A DNA stretch of 46,353 bases from contig JACVIY010000006.1 of the NCBI GenBank assembly GCA_015711755.1, positions 1 to 46,353 of the forward strand, read 5' to 3'. Made by a program: the position numbers and the translations under genes. The notes under the pieces are model-generated. The model searched no databases. It was not told the DNA's origin and was given only the letters and a program-made list of their open reading frames with translations. Positions within the stretch are counted from its first letter, which is position 1. Each line of letters opens with the position of its first letter. Positions 1-8,077 of this stretch are shown piece after piece. The stretch is from Candidatus Geothermincola secundus. Its GTDB lineage: Bacteria > Actinomycetota > Geothermincolia > Geothermincolales > Geothermincolaceae.

Positions 1-838
1 ATTCCCCGTAGACCCTAGTGGGCATGGAGCCCTGCACCCCCATCCACTTCACCTCATACTCGCGCATCAGCGCGAAGATGGTCGAGGCCACCTGGGTGAA
101 CATGGACCCCAGGTCGCTCCCGGGGTCCTTGACGTTGTGGATCTTGACCCCCATGGAAGACTGGCAGACTCGGAACCCCTCGGCCAAGGCGGTGGTGGTC
201 ATCCAGATATCGATGCCGAACTTGGCGATCTCGGTGTTGAACACGTCCATGTTGGCGTAAGTCAGAGCCAGGGCGCCGGAGAAGCCGAAGTCCCCCCCGA
301 TGGGCTGGCGGATACGCCTTCCGTAGAGGGCCTGGGTCATTGGGTAGGCCAGGTTGTTGGTTATGGTGCCGTCGTATTTATGGCGGATATAGGAAGGGGC
401 CACGAAGCCGTAGGAATGCTTCCAGACCGGATCTCCCAGCAGCCGGATCCACTCGGGGGTGATGGATCGCAGATCCGAGTCGACGACCACGCAGACCTTG
501 GCCCGCAGCAGCGAGGCGATCTCGAATATGGCCAAAAAAGCGCTTCCCTTGCCGCGGAGCCCCCGGTAAGGGGTCACCACCTTTTCCACCTGAGGGGGTA
601 CCGGCGTATCCAGCACCACCTCGCGCGTGCGGTCGGTGGAGCCGCCGTCCGAGTTCACCAGCACCGGTTTGAGGTCGGGGAAATAGCGAACCATCCCCTC
701 AGCCGCCGCCTCCACCACTCGGGCGATGGTATCGGCGTTGCGGAAGGAAGGGATGCCCACCAGGATGTCGGCCTCCCCTATCTCCTTGATGCGGTCCACC
801 ACCTCGTCTTCCAGGGCCCGGCACTCCATCAGGGGCAT
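1..838 (-). CDS. GT-A fold glycosyltransferase (family 2-like), 3' end beyond the window
   Basis: Partial gene; about 278 residues are visible from ATG at 838, preceded by an AGGAGAGG ribosome binding site, and the frame stays open to the left window edge. The N-terminus carries the GT-A nucleotide-binding pattern (ILVGIPSFRNADTI, then VNSDGGSTDRT) and a DSD (DXD-type) metal-binding motif in VVVDSDLRS. A later GGDFGFSG segment fits the acceptor/catalytic region. Known for such enzymes: inverting or retaining transfer from nucleotide sugars. The overall look recalls glucosyl-3-phosphoglycerate or mannosylglycerate synthase-like enzymes, but this is not secure, and donor and acceptor cannot be read from the sequence. 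It follows another glycosyltransferase on the same strand with a gap of about 130 bp, so the two may act in one glycoside or osmolyte pathway. Confidence 0.8.
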   Translation of the reverse strand, partial: MPLMECRALEDEVVDRIKEIGEADILVGIPSFRNADTIARVVEAAAEGMVRYFPDLKPVLVNSDGGSTDRTREVVLDTPVPPQVEKVVTPYRGLRGKGSAFLAIFEIASLLRAKVCVVVDSDLRSITPEWIRLLGDPVWKHSYGFVAPSYIRHKYDGTITNNLAYPMTQALYGRRIRQPIGGDFGFSGALALTYANMDVFNTEIAKFGIDIWMTTTALAEGFRVCQSSMGVKIHNVKDPGSDLGSMFTQVASTIFALMREYEVKWMGVQGSMPTRVYGE

Positions 839-969
839 CTATCTCGCCTCTCCTTTCTTGCCTCTTCTGCCTCGCCGCCGCGCTTTCCTGTCTTTCGCCT
901 CTCTTTGGCCGGATCCTCTCTCTCACCCGTATCGATTTCTCCCTTCTCCCGCGAACGGGTGAGGTGCCG

Positions 970-2193
970 TCATCCTTCCAACAGCCCCGAGACGTATTCG
1001 GCCAAACGCTCGCTGGATGTGAACCACCGCATGGCCTCTTCCCATCTCTCCCGGAAAGCGCGGTACCAACGCCAGGGGTCGAAGCGGGGCGGTGCGTCGT
1101 AGCGCGCCAGCCACGCGTTCCGCATGCACTCCTGGAAAGACTGCATATCCCCGCGCGACAGGCAGTCCAGCCCCATGAGCACGGAGGTGCGGAATATGAG
1201 TTCCTCCAGATCCTCTTTGAGGAATCGCCCCGGGTAGGGATCGAGGTCCTCCGCCCGCAGCGGTTCGCCCTCCGCCTCGCCGCCGGCCGCGCGGGCTTCC
1301 AGCTTGGCCCGGGAGTAGACGAAGCGGTAGAGGTCCTCCCGGAACCGCCGCCAAGGCGGGGAGGTCTTGGGGGGGGCGAGATGGCGGATGCTCAGCTGAT
1401 TGTCCAGGAACCAGCGGTAACCGAACAGGCGGCAGTTCACCAGGTAGTCGATGTCTTCCCCCCGCCGCACGTGAGGGTCGAAGGGGAACCGCGTATAGAG
1501 CTCGCGGTGAACCACCATGTTGCCCCCGAAGACCCAGTTGGTGGGCTTGAGCCGCTCTCCTCCCTCTATTATCTCGAAGGCGCGGTTCATCTCCCGGGCC
1601 GCCGGCCATTCCGACCATATCCACTCCTCCGGCTCCTTCACCAAATAGCCCCCGTCGGGGTTGATGTAGTAGCCGGCCAACCCGCCAACGAAGCTGCCCC
1701 GGTATTCGCGGCCGATGCTCTCTTCCACCTTCTCGAGGTAGAGGGGGTCCTCGTATACCTCATCGTCGTCGAAGAGCACCGCCGCCTCCGCGCCGGTGAC
1801 GGCGGCGGCCATGAGGCAGGCGTTGCGTATGTTGGAATAGCCGGTGAAGTCGACAAGATCAGTGAGATGGCCCATCCCTTCCTCATCCATCACTCTGCGG
1901 ATGAAGCGTTCGTCAGAATGGGTGAGAAAGGCCACGGGGAAGTGCTGTCGGAAAGGAGAGACGATGCCGGCGACCTTGCTCTCCACCGCGTCCTCGAGGT
2001 GGGGATGGGTGGCCACTCCGATGACCACCACCCTGAAATCGGAATGGCGAAGGATGCGCACGCTCTCCAGAGCTCGCCCCAGGGTCCCCTCACCGTCCAG
2101 CGGCGTGGGGTGGTCGTAGACCGCGTCCTCCGGGTCGAGCGGCTCCCCCGAGCGCCGCCCCCAGTACGACGGGATCACGATGGTCAGCTTCAT
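970..2193 (-). CDS. GT-A-like glycosyltransferase, 407 aa
   Basis: Predicted cytosolic glycosyltransferase. The N-terminus MKLTIVIPSYWG is the typical first beta strand of a GT-A domain. An acidic DDDE cluster (LFDDDEVYED, about residues 140-150) would bind the metal and sugar nucleotide, and RRGEDIDYLVNC near residue 240 looks like the catalytic-base region of family 2-like enzymes. The C-terminal 130 residues are charged and aromatic and not recognised. ATG at 2193 is preceded by GGAGGAG at good spacing. It lies between a D-2-hydroxyacid dehydrogenase gene and a second glycosyltransferase gene on the same strand, so co-transcription is likely. Donor and acceptor are unknown. Its proline- and glycine-rich opening (residues 9-35) is unusual and may be a substrate loop. 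Confidence 0.75.
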   Translation of the reverse strand: MKLTIVIPSYWGRRSGEPLDPEDAVYDHPTPLDGEGTLGRALESVRILRHSDFRVVVIGVATHPHLEDAVESKVAGIVSPFRQHFPVAFLTHSDERFIRRVMDEEGMGHLTDLVDFTGYSNIRNACLMAAAVTGAEAAVLFDDDEVYEDPLYLEKVEESIGREYRGSFVGGLAGYYINPDGGYLVKEPEEWIWSEWPAAREMNRAFEIIEGGERLKPTNWVFGGNMVVHRELYTRFPFDPHVRRGEDIDYLVNCRLFGYRWFLDNQLSIRHLAPPKTSPPWRRFREDLYRFVYSRAKLEARAAGGEAEGEPLRAEDLDPYPGRFLKEDLEELIFRTSVLMGLDCLSRGDMQSFQECMRNAWLARYDAPPRFDPWRWYRAFRERWEEAMRWFTSSERLAEYVSGLLEG

Positions 2194-2242
2194 CCGGCTC
2201 CTCCTCTTGTCTCACTTCCGCGAAACGCTCTGATCCTATCCT

Positions 2243-3286
2243 CTATCCCGGCCCGTCCCGCACCCCGAAACGTGCGTTCTCCAGGTATTCGGGGTTGACG
2301 ATATTGCGCGGCTCCCCCCGATAGAACGAGACCACATTCTCGACGGCGATGGCGGTCATGCGGTCCTTGGCCTCCCTGGTGTTGAAGGCGAGGTGCGGGG
2401 TGAGCACCACGTTCTCCAGGCCCGTCAGCTCGCCCAGATCGGGCATAGGCTCGCCGGGGAAGTTGTCCAGCCCCGCCCCCCGCAGCTTCCCCCGCCGCAG
2501 GGCCCGGGCCAGAGCTTCCATGTCCAGCACCTCTCCCCTGCTGGTGTTGATCAAGATGGAGCCGTCCTTCATCATCTCCAGCTGCTCCTTCCCGAAGAAA
2601 GAGCGGGTGCGCGGGGTCAGCGCCACGTGCAGACTCACCACGTCGCAGGCGGAGAGGAGATCGGGCAGGTCCAGGTAAGAAGCGATGCCCTCCTCCATCT
2701 CCGGCTTCCTCTCCACATCGTAATACGACACCTCCATGCCGATGGAGCGGCACAAACGGGCCATCTCGCTCCCCACTTTTCCCAGGCCCACCAGGCCGAT
2801 GCGCCTTCCCTTAAGCTGTATGCCCTCGCGCGCGAACTGGGTCCAGCGACCCTTTCGCAGGTCGCCGTCGCCGCTGACGATATTGCGGGCCACCGCCAGC
2901 AGCAGGCCCAGGGCATGCTCGGCCACCGAGCGGTTGCCGTAATCGGGGGTGTTGGAGACGGCGATGCCCAGCCGCGACGCTTCCTCCAGGTCCACGAAGT
3001 TGGCCGCGCCCACCCCGATGTAGGCCACCTTCTCCAGCTTCGGGCAGCCGCGCAGGACCTCGGCGGTAAGGTTGGACCAGTCCAGGAATACGGCGTGGGC
3101 TTCTCCGATGCGCTCCAGCAGGAGACCCGCCTCCTCCAGCCGGTTCTTATAGAAGCGCCAGGACCCGTGAGGAAGGAGGGGGCGCATGACCTCCCGCACC
3201 GGCCCACTGCCCTCCACGAACTCCAGACCGTCCAGGAAGACGAAGAGGCGCGGGGTCTCTCCCATCTCCTCGGCTATCAGAGGCAT
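2243..3286 (-). CDS. D-isomer-specific 2-hydroxyacid dehydrogenase, 347 aa
   Basis: NAD-dependent oxidoreductase acting on a 2-keto/2-hydroxy acid. The Rossmann motif GLVGLGKVG lies near residues 164-172, with an aspartate at 190 after the second strand, which favours NAD over NADP. The three catalytic residues of the family are visible: R250 (in NTSRGE), E279 (PGEP) and H298 (LTPHLAFN). Length is normal for the family. ATG at 3286 has GGGGGT upstream. It follows hisC with a gap of 152 bp and precedes a glycosyltransferase by 49 bp. Phosphoglycerate dehydrogenase (serA) is possible but lacks support: no C-terminal ACT domain is present. Glyoxylate/hydroxypyruvate reductase or an uncharacterised specificity are equally likely. 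Confidence 0.9.
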   Translation of the reverse strand: MPLIAEEMGETPRLFVFLDGLEFVEGSGPVREVMRPLLPHGSWRFYKNRLEEAGLLLERIGEAHAVFLDWSNLTAEVLRGCPKLEKVAYIGVGAANFVDLEEASRLGIAVSNTPDYGNRSVAEHALGLLLAVARNIVSGDGDLRKGRWTQFAREGIQLKGRRIGLVGLGKVGSEMARLCRSIGMEVSYYDVERKPEMEEGIASYLDLPDLLSACDVVSLHVALTPRTRSFFGKEQLEMMKDGSILINTSRGEVLDMEALARALRRGKLRGAGLDNFPGEPMPDLGELTGLENVVLTPHLAFNTREAKDRMTAIAVENVVSFYRGEPRNIVNPEYLENARFGVRDGPG

Positions 3287-3438
3287 CGCTCTACCCCCTT
3301 AAAGGGATTTCTCGTATCTCCACCTTTCACGCCGGACTCATCGAGCCCTTACCCGTGACGCCGGGGCCGCGGCCGCGCCGCCTTCACCCATCTGCCGCTC
3401 GCATAGATGCGCTCGTGCGCGCCGCTTCCCGCCTCCGG

Positions 3439-4548
3439 TCAATCCCCGTCCGAGACGATCTCGCGCAGGGCCCGCTCCAGGCGGTCGTTCTGGCCTTCGT
3501 CCCCCACAGTGATGCGCACGTGCCCGGGCAGACCCAGCGCCTCGCCCGCCCTCACGATGATGCCACGGCGCAGCAGCCGCTCCCCCAGGTCGGGGAAGCT
3601 GCCGTTTCGGACGAGGATGAAGTTGGCCTGGGTGGGCACGTAGTCGAAGCCGCATTCCTCGAGGACGCGGTATAGCCTTTCCTTACCCCGGCGGTTTACC
3701 TCCCGCGTGCGCTCGAGGTGTTCGCGGTCGTCCAAAGCGGCCAGGGCGGCAGCCTGGCCCACCCTGTTCACATTGAAGGGGAGCTTGACCTTCTCCAGGA
3801 GCTCCCGCACCTGGGGCGAGCAGACGGCGTATCCCACCCGCAGGCCGGCCAGCCCGTGGGCCTTGGAAAATGTCCGCGTGACCACCAACCAGGGGCGACC
3901 CTCAAAGTAAGCCAGACTCTCCCACCTCTCCTCATCGTCCATGAAATCCACGTAGGCCTCGTCCAGCACCAGCAGGGCATCGCCCGGGAAGCGCCTCAGA
4001 AAGCGCTCCCATTCCTCCATCCCCAAAGCGGTCCCGGTGGGGTTGAGCGGGGAACAGAGGAAGACCGCCTTGGTGCGGGGGCCTACCGCTCCCAGCATGG
4101 CCTCAAGATCCTGCCGGTAGTCCTTCAGTGGCACCTTGTCGATGACCGCCCCCATGGTCAGGGCGGCCAGCTCGTATGACGAGAAAGTGGGGTCGGCGAC
4201 CACCACCCGGTCCCCGGGTTCCAGGAAGGCATAGGCGATGAGGTCCAGGGCCTCATCCGCCCCATGCGTCACCAGGAGGCATTCCCGGTCCAGTCCCAGG
4301 CGTTCGGCCAGGGCGTCCCTCAGCTCCCCGCTTTCGGGGTCGGGATAAACGTTGGCCTTCTTAAGCTCCTCCGCGGCGGCTCGCAGGGCCAGAGGCGAGG
4401 GCCCTAAGGGATTCTCGTTAGAGGCCATCTTCAGGCAGTCGGAGATGCCGAGATCCCGGGCCGCCTCCTCGGGTGAGCGGCCCGGGCTGTATACCGGCAG
4501 GTCCACCACCTCACGCCGCGCCAGGCGCCGCGCATCGAATCCATCCAT
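3439..4548 (-). CDS. hisC: Histidinol-phosphate aminotransferase
   Basis: PLP-dependent class I/II aminotransferase that converts imidazole-acetol phosphate plus glutamate to histidinol phosphate. The family landmarks are in order: MASNENPLGPSP near residue 41, VYPDPES near 67, the NPTG loop at 169-172, LDEAYVDF with the PLP-ring aspartate at 196, the Schiff-base lysine K229 in RTFSKAHGLAG, and the phosphate-contacting GLRVGYA just after. The 369-residue length is typical. It lies downstream of hisG on the same strand with a GGDEF-like gene and a phosphoesterase gene between them. Other aromatic aminotransferases share this fold, so HisC is chosen partly because hisG is nearby. Confidence 0.9.
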   Translation of the reverse strand: MDGFDARRLARREVVDLPVYSPGRSPEEAARDLGISDCLKMASNENPLGPSPLALRAAAEELKKANVYPDPESGELRDALAERLGLDRECLLVTHGADEALDLIAYAFLEPGDRVVVADPTFSSYELAALTMGAVIDKVPLKDYRQDLEAMLGAVGPRTKAVFLCSPLNPTGTALGMEEWERFLRRFPGDALLVLDEAYVDFMDDEERWESLAYFEGRPWLVVTRTFSKAHGLAGLRVGYAVCSPQVRELLEKVKLPFNVNRVGQAAALAALDDREHLERTREVNRRGKERLYRVLEECGFDYVPTQANFILVRNGSFPDLGERLLRRGIIVRAGEALGLPGHVRITVGDEGQNDRLERALREIVSDGD

Positions 4549-4684
4549 GTTTCGCTTCCTCTCTGTTCATCCACCGAACGGAGCCGCTCGATCGCGGGAC
4601 CTCCGCGCGAGCGGGTGCCGATGCGGTAAACCTTTCCCCAACCGGCACGCTCCCCATCCATGCGCGGGGCCCGCGCATCTTCTC

Positions 4685-5473
4685 TTACCCCCGGGATCGG
4701 CCCGAACGGTGAAGGTGCGCGTAGCCCTCCCGCTTGAAATAGGCCACATTCACCACGCGGGTCCCCTCCACCTCCAGGGACTTCTGCGCCGGCTGATGCA
4801 CGTGCCCGTGATATACCACGGACGGCCTCATCTCGCGGATATAGCGGAGCAAGGCCTCGCTGCCCCGCTGATGCCGTCCAGCCACCACGTCAAAGGTGGC
4901 CTCCTCCAGCGCCGGGGGGATGTGGGCGCAAAGCACCTCCACCTCGCCCATCGCCTCAAGGCGCTCCGCGAAGAAGTCGTCCTCGGCCTCCGCGGGCATC
5001 TCGAAGGGGGACTTGAGGGATCCGGGCAAGAAGCCGAACGACTCCCCCTCCACCTCCATCCGGCCCTCGACCATCCTGACCGCGGAGGACCCCTCGAAAA
5101 CCTCCTGCATGGCCTCCGGGAGGTCGGAATTCCCGTAAATCACCAGGGCTCGGCAGCCGCTCTCCTCCACCGCCCGCCGGAACTCCCGGTAATCCCCCAG
5201 CACCCGCCGGCGGAGCAGCTCGTAATATTCGCCCTGCGGGGAGAGAAGCTCCTCTTTCATGCGGCGCGCCGCCTCCGCGCCCGCCGCGAAGGCCCGGAAG
5301 AGCATCTCCCGCAGGTTCTCCCTTCCCAGGACCTCGGGGAGTATGCCGCTGAAATCCGCCCAGTCGATGAGCCCCAGGACATCACCCAGCACCACAAGGG
5401 TGTCTCCCCGCCCCGCAATGTCCCCTATTCGTCGTGGGGAAGAGTGAACGTCGGCTATGAGCTTTACGGCCAA
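4685..5473 (-). CDS. Metallophosphoesterase (calcineurin-like), TTG start
   Basis: Calcineurin-like phosphoesterase of about 262 residues. The metal-ligand motifs appear in order: D-V-H at residues 7-9, GDV near 29, GNSD near 126, CAHIPP near 193 and GHVHQP near 223. The reading frame is open upstream to an ATG at 5518, but that would overlap the preceding gene by 44 bp. TTG at 5473 is preferred because it has CGGAGG five bases upstream, begins 1 nt after the TAG of the GGDEF-like gene, and puts the DVH motif in the usual N-terminal place. Substrate unknown. The tight coupling to the GGDEF-like protein suggests the pair work together, perhaps in signalling; that is inference. Confidence 0.85.
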   Translation of the reverse strand: MAVKLIADVHSSPRRIGDIAGRGDTLVVLGDVLGLIDWADFSGILPEVLGRENLREMLFRAFAAGAEAARRMKEELLSPQGEYYELLRRRVLGDYREFRRAVEESGCRALVIYGNSDLPEAMQEVFEGSSAVRMVEGRMEVEGESFGFLPGSLKSPFEMPAEAEDDFFAERLEAMGEVEVLCAHIPPALEEATFDVVAGRHQRGSEALLRYIREMRPSVVYHGHVHQPAQKSLEVEGTRVVNVAYFKREGYAHLHRSGRSRG

Positions 5474-5474
5474 G

Positions 5475-6422
5475 CTATCCTCCGGAGCTCCCCGCGGAGC
5501 GGTATACGGCCACCTCATCAGGAGCTTCGAAACGCGCGGCGATCAGGGCCTCGCGAGCGCAGTCGAAGATCTTCTCCGGCACCCTCACCTCATCGGGATA
5601 GGAGGCCAAGCCCCAGCGCAGAACCGGCGCCGTCCCGCCGGCGGTCAGGGAGGGCAGCTCTCGCAGCAAGAAGCGGGACAGCCGCTCCGCGACTATCTTT
5701 CCCCCGCGTAGACCCGTCTCCGGCAGCAGGACTGCGAACCCGCCGTCGGAGAAGCGGGCGATCACGTCGCAATCCCGGCACATACGGGAGAGGTGGTCGG
5801 CGATGAAGCGCACCATCTCCTTGACCCGTTCCCCTCCCTCGCGGTCCAGAAGCTGATGGTAATCCTCGATCTCGAAGATGATCAGGGAGAGCGCGTGCTG
5901 ATAGCGCAGGGAGCGCCGCACTTCCTCCACCATCCGGCCTTGTAAATACTCGGCGTTGTAGAGCCCGCTCAAGGGATCGCGCAGGGGGTTCTCCCTTATC
6001 TCCCGGGAGAACTCCGATTGATACGCCCTCGCCGAGGCCTGGAGCAGGAAGTCGAAACAGCGGTTTATCTCCTTTTCCAGCTGGTAGTCGGCCACCTGCT
6101 TCAAGGCCACCGTCTCCCTGAAATGGTCCCAGAACTCGGCGCGGAAGATGAGGTGCTCCTGCACGACTTCCTGCATGCTGAAACATCCGCGCTTGCGCAG
6201 CCTGCCCAAATCCTCCCCGAAGCGGTAGAACCTGCCGTATTCCTCGAACTCCGACCGCAGCGACTCGTCCTCCACGCTGCGCAGCAGGGCCACAGTCAGA
6301 TTGCGGACTATCTCCACCACCTGCTCGTCAAGCACTTGATAGTGGGCGGGAAAGGGGAGGCGGGAGATCTCCCTCTTCCAGCGCTCCACAACCTCTTCGG
6401 CGTACCTTTCCAGACCGTCCAC
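5475..6422 (-). CDS. Degenerate GGDEF-domain protein with an RsbRD-like N-terminus
   Basis: A 315-residue cytosolic protein with no membrane segment. Residues 1-140 form a helical region resembling the N-terminal domain of RsbT co-antagonist proteins (RsbRD_N-like; recognition tentative). Residues 145-310 are a GGDEF-type nucleotidyl cyclase fold, opening with DPLSGLYN (149-156). The signature motif itself is SDGGF at residues 225-229 in ARFSDGGFAVLLPET, where an active diguanylate cyclase has GGDEF, and the usual DIDxFK segment reads EIEDYHQ. Diguanylate cyclase activity is therefore unlikely; a ligand-sensing or scaffold role is inferred. The stop codon lies 1 nt from the start of the phosphoesterase gene, and hisG lies 58 bp upstream. 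Confidence 0.8.
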   Translation of the reverse strand: MDGLERYAEEVVERWKREISRLPFPAHYQVLDEQVVEIVRNLTVALLRSVEDESLRSEFEEYGRFYRFGEDLGRLRKRGCFSMQEVVQEHLIFRAEFWDHFRETVALKQVADYQLEKEINRCFDFLLQASARAYQSEFSREIRENPLRDPLSGLYNAEYLQGRMVEEVRRSLRYQHALSLIIFEIEDYHQLLDREGGERVKEMVRFIADHLSRMCRDCDVIARFSDGGFAVLLPETGLRGGKIVAERLSRFLLRELPSLTAGGTAPVLRWGLASYPDEVRVPEKIFDCAREALIAARFEAPDEVAVYRSAGSSGG

Positions 6423-6480
6423 GGAAGTCCCTCCTTTTCGAGGCTCTCCCCCAAAGGGTCCGTTCCGTGCCGGCGGACCC

Positions 6481-7356
6481 TCAGACTATCTTGGAGATGG
6501 GTATCTCCAGGATGTCCTCGGCGCCCCGTTCCACCAGACGGGGTATGAGCAGGTTTATGCCCGCCTTCTCCACCACGCTCTCCACCGCGTAGTAATCGGA
6601 GTCGTACAGCTTGGACACGGTGGGCGATTTCAGGCTGGGCAGCTCCATCACCGCGGCTTCCAGGCTGTCCCCTCTAACATTGAACTTTATGAGCACTTTG
6701 CCGCGCGCCCGCAAGGCTCCCAGGATGAGGGTCCTCAATTCCTCCATGGCCTTGCGCTTCCCCTCGTCCGACCACGCCTCCCGGTTGGTGATCAGGCGGG
6801 TGGTAGACTCCAGCACCACGTCGATGATGCGCAGGCCGTGCTTACGAAGGGTGCCGCCGGTCTCGGTGAGCTCCACGATGGCCTCGGCTATCTCCGGTAT
6901 CTTGGCCTCGGTCGCGCCGTAGGATAGATAGACCCGGACCTTCTTGCCCTTGCCCCTAAAATATTCCGTCACCAGGTTGGGGTACTCGGTGGAGACGCGC
7001 GCTCCATCGGGCAGATCCTCGGGCCTCTCCCAGCCGGAACCGCCCGACACCGCCAGCACCAGCTTGACGGTGGTCCCCACGTCCATCTTGCTGTAGGGGA
7101 GCTCGGCCACCTCCACAACGTCGGCGCCCTGTTCGCGTATCCAATCATAGCCGGTGATGCCCAGGTCGAAGAGGCCCTCCTCCACGTACTTGGGTATCTC
7201 CTGCGGCCTCAGAATGCTCACCTGGTCCACGCGGGGATCGTCGATCCAGGCGTGGTATTCACGCTCTCCCCCTCTTCTCACTTTGAGGTCGGCCGCCTCC
7301 AGCAGCTCGAGGGTGGTGCCCTCCAGGCTTCCTTTGGGTATGACCAGCTTGAGCAT
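6481..7356 (-). CDS. hisG: ATP phosphoribosyltransferase, long form
   Basis: First enzyme of histidine synthesis; it joins ATP and PRPP to give phosphoribosyl-ATP. The N-terminus LKLVIPKGSLEG and the LFDLGITGYDWI segment are typical HisG. At 291 residues it is the long form: the last 70 residues (after FNVRG) form the ACT-like C-terminal domain known to bind histidine for feedback inhibition, so no HisZ partner is needed. ATG at 7356 follows a GGAG-type site. It is the first gene of the minus-strand run hisG, GGDEF-like, phosphoesterase, hisC. Other his genes are not in the window. Confidence 0.93.
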   Translation of the reverse strand: MLKLVIPKGSLEGTTLELLEAADLKVRRGGEREYHAWIDDPRVDQVSILRPQEIPKYVEEGLFDLGITGYDWIREQGADVVEVAELPYSKMDVGTTVKLVLAVSGGSGWERPEDLPDGARVSTEYPNLVTEYFRGKGKKVRVYLSYGATEAKIPEIAEAIVELTETGGTLRKHGLRIIDVVLESTTRLITNREAWSDEGKRKAMEELRTLILGALRARGKVLIKFNVRGDSLEAAVMELPSLKSPTVSKLYDSDYYAVESVVEKAGINLLIPRLVERGAEDILEIPISKIV

Positions 7357-7458
7357 CCTTCGATCACTCCTTATGTCCTATGTGTGATGCGCATGAAGAC
7401 ATTCTAAACTAAAGAGTTCCGCCGCGGGAAGAAACGGCTCCCGTCGCCGAAAGCGGTT

Positions 7459-7812
7459 TCAGAAGTCCAGGTCGTCCTCGAGGTCCCGCCCGTAGCGATC
7501 GGCCAGGCGGTGGGTATCGTCCTCGCTGGTGAAGCCGAAGTCTATCTCCAGGACCTTCCCCCTGCTCCCCAGGGATCTTATCTGGTGGCTCTGTTCGGCC
7601 GGTATGACGAACTCATCCCCCGCCCGGGGCCTGTACACACGGTCGCCTATGCGGACCTCAAGGCCGTCATCGAGGATGACCCACATGTCGTCGCGCAGCT
7701 GATGATAGTGGATGCTGGTTTCCTGATGGGGCTCCAGGGTGATGAGCTTGACCGTTGAGGTCTGGTTCATGGTGTAGACCCGCACCTCCCCCCAGGGCTT
7801 TTCCAGCTTCAC
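7459..7812 (-). CDS. Cupin, mannose-6-phosphate isomerase type II C-terminal-like
   Basis: Small stand-alone cupin of 117 residues. It matches the C-terminal isomerase domain of GDP-mannose pyrophosphorylase/phosphomannose isomerase proteins: KPWGE at the start, SIHYHQLRDDMWVILDDG, the second barrel strand FVIPAEQSHQIRS, and a DDTHRLADRYGR ending. The metal-binding histidine pair (HYHQ) and the later glutamine/histidine are present. The frame is open upstream, but GTG at 7812 has an ideal AGGAGG seven bases before it and starts right at the conserved domain, so the longer versions are rejected. Isomerase activity on mannose-6-phosphate is possible but unproven for such short proteins. Confidence 0.75.
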   Translation of the reverse strand: MKLEKPWGEVRVYTMNQTSTVKLITLEPHQETSIHYHQLRDDMWVILDDGLEVRIGDRVYRPRAGDEFVIPAEQSHQIRSLGSRGKVLEIDFGFTSEDDTHRLADRYGRDLEDDLDF

Positions 7813-7976
7813 TCCGCCACCTCCTCGGGACATGTCCCCTTTTCCCGCCGGCCGCGGGAGGTCCATCGCTTTTCGCTTCATTCTATCGCCTGAGCGAGGT
7901 GCCCGCCAATATGCGTGCGTCGGGATCAGCCTCTCGGGTCTCATGCTTTCGGCCTCACGCGATCTGTGATAATGGC

Positions 7977-8005
7977 TTAAGACACCGGAGGGAGCTTGTT
8001 ATGAT
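7977..8005 (+). promoter_or_regulatory. Candidate promoter of the glycoside hydrolase gene
   Basis: TTAAGA at 7977-7982 and TATGAT at 8000-8005 are separated by 17 bp, a plausible sigma-70-type promoter. Downstream, before the start at 8078, lie two GTGATAAY repeats (8011 and 8021; a third copy is at 7966) and a 13-bp palindrome GGTGTCTGACACC at 8029-8041 that could be an operator. Function is inferred. Confidence 0.35.
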
Positions 8006-8077
8006 ATTTCGTGATAATTTGTGATAACGGTGTCTGACACCGGGAGTGACAACGGGAGCAACGGGAGAGGAGCGTGT

